Positions 1 through 3,981 of a stretch of 5,010 nucleotides of DNA are shown in pieces. The DNA is taken from positions 1 to 5,010 of the forward strand of contig CAMDQP010000084.1 of assembly GCA_945906115.1 (NCBI GenBank), in the 5' to 3' direction. The first letter of the stretch is position 1. Every line of letters starts with the position of its first letter. A program made the position numbers and the translations under genes. This DNA comes from Opitutus sp. GAS368 (GTDB lineage: Bacteria; Verrucomicrobiota; Verrucomicrobiia; Opitutales; UBA953). The notes beneath the pieces are model-generated. The model ran no database searches. It saw only the letters and a list, made by a program, of their open reading frames with translations, and was not told where the DNA came from.

Positions 1-630
1 AAGGAATGGAAGCAGATGGACGTCTCGCACCTCGTCAGTCGTCTCGACCGCGAGACCAGCGGCGTGATCCTCATCGCCAAGCATTACGATGCGGCTTCCG
101 CCGCGCAGACCGCGATGGAGCGCCGCATGGTGATCAAGACCTACTACGCGCTGCTTAAGGGCGAGCTCAAGGAGCCCGTCATGGTCGACCAGCCGCTCGG
201 GCCCGACGAGACCAGCCAGGTCGTTGTGAAGACCGCCGTCCGTGCAGGCCCTGGCACTCTGCCCGCCGCGACCTTCTTCGAGCCCGTGCTCGTGCGTAAC
301 GGCTACACCCTCGCGCGCGTGCAGCCGCACACTGGCCGCAAGCATCAGATCCGCGCCCACGCCTTCTGGCTCGGGTATCCCGTCATCGGCGACAAACTCT
401 ACGGCGGCGACGATTCGCTCTACATGGAATTCGTCGCGCATGGTTGGACGCCGCGCCTCGCCGGTGCGCTCGAGATGGGCCGCCAGGCATTGCACGCCGC
501 TAAGCTCGAGTTTCGCTTCCCGCCGCGTATCACGCGGACTTTCACCGCGCCGCTTGCACCGGATATGCGCGCCTTCGTTGTCGCTAAGATGGGCGTGGAC
601 GAGGCGCTAGTTGACCAGTTGACAAGTTGA
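1..630 (+). CDS. RluA-family RNA pseudouridine synthase (5' end outside window)
   Basis: This enzyme isomerises specific uridines in rRNA or tRNA to pseudouridine in the cytoplasm. The frame is open from base 1 (KEWKQ precedes the first Met at 16), so the ATG at 16 is internal: it lies only ten residues before the catalytic motif, and the family's N-terminal part is missing. Numbered from that Met, the visible landmarks are RLDRETSG at 9-16 with catalytic Asp11 (codon 46-48), the KTYYALLKGEL strand, and the C-terminal HTGRKHQIRAH block followed by LGYPVIGDKLYGGD, all hallmarks of RluA/RluC/RluD enzymes. RQALHAAKLEF and APLAPDM close the domain as expected. The residue before RLD is Ser where His is usual. 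The last residues, VDQLTS, come from an 8-bp tandem repeat, so the natural C-terminus may have been altered. The target uridine and exact subfamily cannot be told from this fragment. Confidence 0.93.
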   Translation, partial: KEWKQMDVSHLVSRLDRETSGVILIAKHYDAASAAQTAMERRMVIKTYYALLKGELKEPVMVDQPLGPDETSQVVVKTAVRAGPGTLPAATFFEPVLVRNGYTLARVQPHTGRKHQIRAHAFWLGYPVIGDKLYGGDDSLYMEFVAHGWTPRLAGALEMGRQALHAAKLEFRFPPRITRTFTAPLAPDMRAFVVAKMGVDEALVDQLTS

Positions 631-641
631 CAAGTTGGCAA
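610..641. repeat. Four tandem 8-bp units overlapping the end of the pseudouridine synthase gene
   Basis: Four consecutive octamers read GTTGACCA (610-617), GTTGACAA (618-625), GTTGACAA (626-633) and GTTGGCAA (634-641). A decayed fifth unit, ending in GGCAA, may follow to 650. The stop codon of the upstream gene (628-630) falls inside the third unit, so the array supplies both the final residues and the stop. The first word recurs in inverted form at 800-806 in the right arm of the neighbouring palindrome. No function is known to me; it looks like part of the same intergenic repeat complex. Confidence 0.75.
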
Positions 642-653
642 GGGAGGCAACTT

Positions 654-832
654 AGAGGCCCGGAGGCCCAGAGGCTCGGTGGACCAGATAAGCTCCAGCA
701 CTCAAAGGGAAACCGGAGACCGGATGATTGGCTGGGGTTATTAATAATGCCCGAAGCAAACCTCCCGGTTTCCGGTCTCCCCTTGAATATTTCACTCTCT
801 GGTCAACTGAGCCTCTGGGCCTCCGAGCCTCT
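654..832. repeat. Nested imperfect palindrome filling the convergent intergenic gap
   Basis: The outer arms, 654-687 and 799-832, are reverse complements over 34 bases with three mismatches. Inner arms, 703-723 and 765-785, are reverse complements over 21 bases with three mismatches. The left outer arm is itself four degenerate octamers: GAGGCCCG, GAGGCCCA, GAGGCTCG and GTGGACCA (655-686). The inner arm repeats the word ACCGG twice, eight bases apart. The element lies between two converging stop codons (628-630 and 840-842), so a transcript from either side would fold into a very long stem. It may therefore block read-through in both directions, though no T-tract marks it as a standard terminator. 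It encodes nothing convincing: short open frames across it are by-products of the repeats. It resembles REP/BIME or MITE-like intergenic elements in style, but I cannot assign it to a named family. Confidence 0.85.
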
Positions 833-839
833 TTCTCGC

Positions 840-1571
840 TCACCCGTGCGCTAATGCCGCGGCATCTACCAACATCGCGCCGGCTTTGCGTAAGGTGAGC
901 GCGCACCCGTGCAATGTCGCGCCGGTGGTCAGGACATCGTCGATGACGACATAACGGGTGAGCGGGTCGACGGACATCCCGTCGGCGACGACGAACGCGC
1001 CCGCGACATTCTTACGTCGCTCCTGGCGACCGAGGCGGGTCTGGGAAATGGTATCATGCTGTTTGCGGAGGAGGAACTCGGCCCGGCACCCGGCGACATG
1101 TTCCGCCAGGACCGTGGCAATCCGCTCGGTCTGATTATAGCCACGATCGAATTTGCGAGCGGTGTGCAGGGGAACCGGCACGAGCACCGAGCCAGCCAGA
1201 TGGCGGCGGAACACTTCGTCCGTGAGGGCCGCATGGGCGAGGTCGTCGGCCAGGAATGGGCAACGTTCGTATTTGATGCGGTGGATGATCCGCCGGGTGG
1301 GGCCGCGGGCGCGGAAGGCACAGACCGCCCGGGCGAAGGCGGGCTGGAGGTCGAGGCAATGGGGGCAAGCCCGGTCGCCTTCGAGGATGCCTTCGAAGGG
1401 GTGCCCGCAGGTCAGGCACCGGGGGTCGGTGATACGGGGGAGCTGGTCGGCCCCGGCGGCCGAGAGGTGCAGGCGAGCGTCATCGTCCATCGGCTCCTGC
1501 GTGACCGCGCAGTCCCGGGGGAAGACCAGGTCAAAGAACCCGCGGTCAAGGTCAGCCAGCCAGCGAGTCAT
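840..1571 (-). CDS. comF: ComF family protein (phosphoribosyltransferase fold)
   Basis: ComF proteins are cytoplasmic and in naturally competent bacteria help single-stranded DNA enter the cell. They share the PRPP-binding fold of type I phosphoribosyltransferases, and their exact activity in other bacteria is unclear. The 243-residue length is usual. An N-terminal zinc-ribbon region shows CLTC at 52-55 and CPHC at 69-72. The earlier Cys pair typical of the family is reduced to Cys21 (CAVT), so one knuckle looks incomplete. The middle has the family signature IIHRIKYE (95-102) and LVPVPLHTARKFDRGYNQTERIA (130-152 region). The C-terminus has the PRPP loop VVIDDVLTTGAT (208-219). The ATG at 1569-1571 has no clear Shine-Dalgarno sequence, but it puts WLADLDRGFFDLVFPRDC where family members begin. 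The gene is divergent from the PatB-like gene with 60 bases between starts, and it converges on the pseudouridine synthase gene. No other competence gene is in view, so a role in uptake is not shown. Confidence 0.93.
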   Translation of the reverse strand: MTRWLADLDRGFFDLVFPRDCAVTQEPMDDDARLHLSAAGADQLPRITDPRCLTCGHPFEGILEGDRACPHCLDLQPAFARAVCAFRARGPTRRIIHRIKYERCPFLADDLAHAALTDEVFRRHLAGSVLVPVPLHTARKFDRGYNQTERIATVLAEHVAGCRAEFLLRKQHDTISQTRLGRQERRKNVAGAFVVADGMSVDPLTRYVVIDDVLTTGATLHGCALTLRKAGAMLVDAAALAHG

Positions 1572-1631
1572 AAGGCGGTGGCAGATTGCGTTTGCCCGTC
1601 GGGAGGTTCAATCCAAGGTTCACCTCAGACT

Positions 1632-2795
1632 ATGGCTTTCAATTTTGACAGCTGTCCGGAACGCTCCGGGACCGACAGCACCAAGTGGCACAAGTATGCC
1701 GATAAGGATATCATCCCTTGTTGGATCGCGGACATGGACTTCACGGCGCCGCCTGCCGTCGTCGAAGCCGTCCAGGCTCGCGCCGCACATGGCGTGTACG
1801 GTTACCCCGCGCAGCGCGAGGCGGTCCTCGCTTCCATCGTTAACCACCTCCGCCGTCGCCATGGCTGGGAGATTAAGCCCGAGTGGATCACGTTCATGTG
1901 CTCGCTCGTGCCCGGCATCCATGCCGCCATCCGCTGCGCCAGTAAGCCCGGCGAATCCGTCGTCACGACCGTCCCCGTTTACCCGCCGTTTATGTCCGCG
2001 CCGGTGCTGTCCGAGCGCAACTCGCTGAAACTCGAGATGGTGTTCGAGGGCGGACGCTGGACTTTTGACTGGGCCAAGCTCGAGGCCGCCTGCGCGCAGC
2101 CGCACGCCAAGGTGCTTCTGCTCTGCAACCCTTACAACCCGCTGGCCCGCGTCTTCGACCGTGGCGAGCTCGACCGGATCGCCGCCCTGGTGCGCAAGCA
2201 TGAGCTCACCGTCTGCTCCGACGAGATTCACTGCGACCTCGTGCTCGACCCCACCGCCAAGCACACCATCTTCGCCGCGATGGGAGAGGATCTCGCCGCC
2301 CGCACCGTCACCCTGATGGCCGCGAGCAAGACCTTCAATATCGCCGGCCTTACCTGCGGCTTCGCAATCATCCCGGACGCCGGCTTGCGCACGCGCTTCC
2401 GCCGGATTATCCAAGGCCTATCGCTCGACCAGAATGTCTTCGGTCTTGCCGCCACTCAGGCCGCGTTCGATCACGGTGAGCCATGGCGACTCGAGTGCGT
2501 GGATTACCTCCGCGGTAACCTCGACCTCATTGAACAGGAACTTAAGTCCATGCCCGGCGTCGTGCTGCGTCAGCGTCCGCAGGCCAGCTTCCTCGTGTGG
2601 TTCGACATCACCGCGCTTGGTTTCGACGACGCGCACGCCGAGTTCGAAAAGGGCGGCATCGGTTTCGGCAACGGCGCCGATTTTGGCGGATCCGGGCACG
2701 TGCGTCTCAATTTCGGCTGCCCGCGCGAACGCCTCCGCGAGATTTTGCGACGGATGAAGAAGGTCGTGGATCGGGCGCCGGGAAGAGCGAAGTAA
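1632..2795 (+). CDS. patB: MalY/PatB-type PLP-dependent cystathionine beta-lyase
   Basis: This is a fold-type I PLP enzyme of the MalY/PatB group, which cleaves the C-S bond of cystathionine or cysteine conjugates to give pyruvate, ammonia and a thiol. It is cytoplasmic and belongs to methionine/sulfur metabolism. The 387-residue length is typical. The start ATG at 1632 matches where homologues begin (FNFDSCPERSGTDSTKWHKY, then IPCWIADMDF at 28-37). In-frame codons upstream are only the antisense of comF. Motifs in order: VYGYP at 55-59, CNPYNPLARVF at 165-175, SDEIHCDL at 196-203 with Asp197 expected to hold the PLP ring nitrogen, ASKTFNIAGL at 231-240 with Lys233 as the Schiff-base lysine, and HVRLNFGCPRERL at 356-368 with Arg358 as the substrate-carboxylate arginine. 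The CNPHNPxGRVW block deviates: Tyr for His, Ala for Gly and Phe for Trp. The ribosome binding site is weak (AAGG at 1615-1618). Substrate choice among cystathionine, cysteine conjugates or a transamination side role is not resolved. Confidence 0.93.
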   Translation: MAFNFDSCPERSGTDSTKWHKYADKDIIPCWIADMDFTAPPAVVEAVQARAAHGVYGYPAQREAVLASIVNHLRRRHGWEIKPEWITFMCSLVPGIHAAIRCASKPGESVVTTVPVYPPFMSAPVLSERNSLKLEMVFEGGRWTFDWAKLEAACAQPHAKVLLLCNPYNPLARVFDRGELDRIAALVRKHELTVCSDEIHCDLVLDPTAKHTIFAAMGEDLAARTVTLMAASKTFNIAGLTCGFAIIPDAGLRTRFRRIIQGLSLDQNVFGLAATQAAFDHGEPWRLECVDYLRGNLDLIEQELKSMPGVVLRQRPQASFLVWFDITALGFDDAHAEFEKGGIGFGNGADFGGSGHVRLNFGCPRERLREILRRMKKVVDRAPGRAK

Positions 2796-2833
2796 TCGTA
2801 GAGGACTGAGGGCCGGAACGAGGAGATTCATGA

Positions 2834-2889
2834 GGTAGGGCTGACCATCCTTGGTCGGCCGCGGTCGAGCAGGGATGCTCGACCCTACC
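2834..2889. repeat. Compact three-hairpin (cloverleaf-like) palindromic element
   Basis: Outer arms GGTAGG (2834-2839) and CCTACC (2884-2889) enclose two hairpins. The first is GACCA/TGGTC (2843-2847 with 2852-2856), and the second is GTCGAGCA/TGCTCGAC (2864-2871 with 2876-2883). Each has a four-base loop, TCCT and GGGA respectively. The two hairpins sit between the closing arms as a three-way junction of 56 bases. It starts 38 bases after the PatB-like stop and 92 bases before the antitoxin start. It looks like a REP-type intergenic element and could also act as a 3' stabiliser for the upstream mRNA. No T-tract follows it, so it is not a typical rho-independent terminator. Confidence 0.75.
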
Positions 2890-2946
2890 CAAGGCAGAGA
2901 GGCAGGGCTCAAGGGGAGGGCGGGAGCCGGGAAGTTTGCTTTGGGC

Positions 2947-2974
2947 TTGATGTTATAACAAATGTTGTTACATT
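2947..2974 (+). promoter_or_regulatory. Likely promoter/operator of the antitoxin-toxin operon
   Basis: This AT-rich island in GC-rich DNA lies just before the antitoxin ATG. It contains a perfect 10-base palindrome, TGTTATAACA (2951-2960), and a related imperfect copy, TGTTGTTACA (2963-2972), whose starts are 12 bases apart. AbrB/MazE-type antitoxins usually bind such palindromes to repress their own operon, so these are the natural operator candidates. A weak promoter can be drawn as TTGATG (2947-2952), a 16-base spacer and TACATT (2969-2974). It would start transcription close to the ATG at 2981. An alternative -10 is TATAAC at 2954-2959. The palindrome is seen directly; operator function and the promoter are inferred. 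Confidence 0.55.
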
Positions 2975-2980
2975 GAGAAT

Positions 2981-3208
2981 ATGGCCAAGAAGCTCAAAGT
3001 ACGTCGTATCGGTAATTCGCTCGGGGTGATCCTACCCAAGGAAATCCTTGAGCAGCTCCGCGTCGAGGAGGGCGACGGCCTTGATTACTCGGCCTCCAAG
3101 GACGGCGTCCGCCTATTTGCGACCAACCCGGATTTTGCCAAGGAGCTGGCAGTCTTCAAATCGCTCAGCCGTCGCTATCGTAACGCCCTGGGCGAGCTTG
3201 CCAAATGA
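2981..3208 (+). CDS. AbrB/SpoVT-domain (MazE-like) antitoxin
   Basis: This 75-residue protein neutralises the toxin encoded just after it and probably represses the operon. Residues about 3-47 form a swapped-hairpin AbrB/SpoVT/MazE DNA-binding domain, with the signature VRRIGNSLGVILPKEILEQLRVEEGD at 7-32. Residues about 48-75 (NPDFAKELAVFKSLSRRYRNALGELAK) look helical and are the expected toxin-binding tail. The stop overlaps the toxin start as ATGA (3205-3208), which implies translational coupling. A modest purine-rich ribosome site (GAG at 2975-2977) precedes the ATG. The neighbour sets the role: without the Doc-type toxin this would be called a generic AbrB regulator. Doc is classically partnered by Phd, but AbrB-type partners for Doc-family toxins are known. 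Confidence 0.9.
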   Translation: MAKKLKVRRIGNSLGVILPKEILEQLRVEEGDGLDYSASKDGVRLFATNPDFAKELAVFKSLSRRYRNALGELAK

Positions 3209-3621
3209 AGGAGCCGCATTGGCTGGGGTTGGAGTCCGTTCTGGCTCTCCACGAGTTGGTTGTCGCCGACTATGGTGGTGATGCGAGCATCCGCGACGCC
3301 GGTCGCCTGCAGTCGGCTTTGGCGCGACCAAAGCATCTGTTCTCTTACGGTGAACCCACCTTGGCGCGTCTCGCCGCTGCTTATGCGGTTGGGATTGTCC
3401 AGGGCCACCCGTTCACTGACGGCAATAAGCGGACCGGCTTCATGGCCGCCGCGGCTTTCATGGAATTAAATGGCCTGACCTTCGAGGCGTCGGAAGTCGA
3501 AGTCGTGATCAAGACGCTCGGCCTGGCTGCCAGCGAAATCTCCGAGGCGGAATATGGACAGTGGTTGGCCAAATCGGTGGGCGCTCCGAAGGCGAAGAGG
3601 AATAAGAAGAGGAAGAAGTAG
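3205..3621 (+). CDS. doc: Doc (death-on-curing) family toxin, Fic fold
   Basis: Doc toxins are small Fic-fold enzymes. The phage P1 prototype phosphorylates elongation factor Tu and stops translation. The 138-residue protein opens with LESVLALHELVVADYGG (9-25) and RDAGRLQSALARPKHLF (30-46), typical of Doc-type toxins. The active-site motif is HPFTDGNKRTGF at 68-79, with His68 catalytic, Phe70, Asp72, Asn74, Lys75 and Arg76. Lys at position 75 replaces the second Gly of the AMP-transferring Fic motif, and the last Arg of that motif is Phe79. This fits the Doc (kinase-like) class rather than an AMPylator. Gly73 stands where P1 Doc has Ala. The C-terminus ends in a basic tail (KAKRNKKRKK, 129-138) encoded by a purine-rich tract, which may be a local expansion. 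The gene is translationally coupled to the antitoxin by a 4-base overlap. A strong terminator lies about 145 bases downstream (3766-3795). Confidence 0.92.
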   Translation: MKEPHWLGLESVLALHELVVADYGGDASIRDAGRLQSALARPKHLFSYGEPTLARLAAAYAVGIVQGHPFTDGNKRTGFMAAAAFMELNGLTFEASEVEVVIKTLGLAASEISEAEYGQWLAKSVGAPKAKRNKKRKK

Positions 3622-3656
3622 GGGTAGGGGTAGTGCCGCGTGCTGCCCTAGTTATC

Positions 3657-3768
3657 GTTTCGGGTGGCAGGTGGCGGCCCCGGGTTTCAGGTGGCAGGAT
3701 GGTTTTCCCTTCGGGTGCCGTGATTCCCCGCCACCCGCCACCTGGGGCTGCCACCTGCCACCCGAAGC
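3657..3768. repeat. Nested palindrome built from GGTGGC words, downstream of the toxin gene
   Basis: Arms 3657-3681 and 3744-3768 are reverse complements over 25 bases with two mismatches. An inner pair, CAGGTGGC (3688-3695) and GCCACCTG (3737-3744), adds a second stem. The left arm repeats GGTGGC in tandem as GGTGGCA then GGTGGCG (3663-3676). The architecture parallels the element at 654-832, with outer arms, inner arms and short tandem words inside an arm, but the sequence is different. The rest of the gap from 3622 holds only a GGGGTA-rich stretch (3621-3632), and no gene is seen in it. The right end touches the terminator hairpin at 3766. Confidence 0.82.
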
Positions 3769-3795
3769 GGGAATTGGCTTTTCCCGCTGTTTTTT
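3766..3795 (+). terminator. Rho-independent terminator, probably of the toxin-antitoxin operon
   Basis: AGCGGGAA (3766-3773) pairs perfectly with TTCCCGCT (3781-3788) across a seven-base loop. The sequence GTTTTTT (3789-3795) follows. This is a classic intrinsic terminator on the plus strand. It closes the antitoxin-toxin transcription unit and separates it from the tRNA. Confidence 0.85.
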
Positions 3796-3810
3796 CGCAC
3801 TCCTTTCTTT

Positions 3811-3838
3811 TTGACGAACGGCCGGGGAGTCCCATCGT
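3811..3838 (+). promoter_or_regulatory. Possible promoter of the tRNA-Gln gene
   Basis: TTGACG (3811-3816) is a good -35 box. Sixteen bases later CATCGT (3833-3838) is a poor -10, with three of six consensus positions. The position fits a short tRNA leader, because the mature tRNA begins at 3854. A small 13-base palindrome, ATCGTC-T-GACGAT (3834-3846), covers the expected start region. The -35 is clear and the -10 is not, so the call is tentative. Confidence 0.4.
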
Positions 3839-3845
3839 CTGACGA

Positions 3846-3933
3846 TTCAGGACAGTCCGATGGTGTAATGGTAGCACAGGAGATTCTGATTCTCCTTGTC
3901 TAGGTTCAAATCCTAGTCGGACTATGTCCTGAA
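3846..3933 (+). other. Leader-trailer helix extending the tRNA acceptor stem in the precursor
   Basis: TTCAGGAC (3846-3853), immediately before the tRNA, is perfectly complementary to GTCCTGAA (3926-3933) just after it. Stacked on the seven-base acceptor stem, this gives a nearly continuous 15-bp stem with only A3924 and T3925 bulged. The pairing is read directly from the sequence. Any effect on RNase P or 3' processing is inferred. Confidence 0.7.
3854..3924 (+). tRNA. tRNA-Gln (anticodon CUG)
   Basis: A full cloverleaf is visible. The seven-base acceptor stem AGTCCGA (3854-3860) pairs with TCGGACT (3917-3923). The D arm is GTGT/GCAC around AATGGTA. The anticodon stem GGAGA/TCTCC surrounds loop TTCTGAT with anticodon CTG at 3886-3888, which reads glutamine codon CAG. 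A four-base variable loop and the T arm CTAGG/CCTAG around TTCAAAT follow. The discriminator is A3924. The 3' CCA is not encoded and must be added by the nucleotidyltransferase. It stands alone with its own terminator. Confidence 0.97.
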
Positions 3934-3936
3934 AGC

Positions 3937-3962
3937 AAAAAGCCCTCTCACGAGGGCTTTTT
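3937..3962. terminator. Rho-independent terminator after tRNA-Gln, usable on both strands
   Basis: AGCCCTC (3941-3947) pairs with GAGGGCT (3952-3958) over a TCAC loop. It is flanked by an A-run on the left (3937-3941) and a T-run on the right (3958-3962), which extend the stem to 11 pairs. On the plus strand it ends the tRNA transcript. On the minus strand it lies 19 bases beyond the stop of the FG-GAP gene (3982-3984) and reads as a hairpin followed by a T-tract, so it probably serves both converging units. Confidence 0.9.
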
Positions 3963-3981
3963 CATGCCTATCGGGGACGCC

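Noticed and set aside
610..641. Short CRISPR-like array
   Set aside because: The units are 8 bp with no spacers and are directly adjacent, so this is a simple tandem repeat.
420..906. Short open frames on both strands across the repeat at 610-832
   Set aside because: Their translations are largely the repeat words themselves and the edges of neighbouring genes. No start signal or known domain is seen.
909..1631. Long open frame continuous with the PatB-like gene, suggesting a 628-residue fusion protein
   Set aside because: This stretch is the antisense of comF, has no recognisable domain, and the PatB homology begins exactly at the ATG at 1632. The opposite strand carries clear ComF motifs.
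1572..1631. Bidirectional promoter between comF and the PatB-like gene
   Set aside because: Promoters must lie near here, but I could not identify convincing -35/-10 pairs or an operator in the 60-base gap.
1620..2414. 264-codon open frame on the minus strand inside the PatB-like gene
   Set aside because: It mirrors a well-supported PLP enzyme gene in high-GC DNA. The translation has no family motif.
3509..3877. 122-codon minus-strand frame and two plus-strand frames between the toxin gene and the tRNA
   Set aside because: They span the GGTGGC palindrome, a terminator and part of the tRNA. The low-complexity residues (for example repeated RWQ and ATCHP words) are translations of the repeat.
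2834..3924. Toxin-antitoxin pair as part of an island integrated at the tRNA-Gln gene
   Set aside because: No integrase and no direct copy of the tRNA 3' end is visible in the window. The palindromes flanking the operon are unrelated to each other, so they are not element ends.
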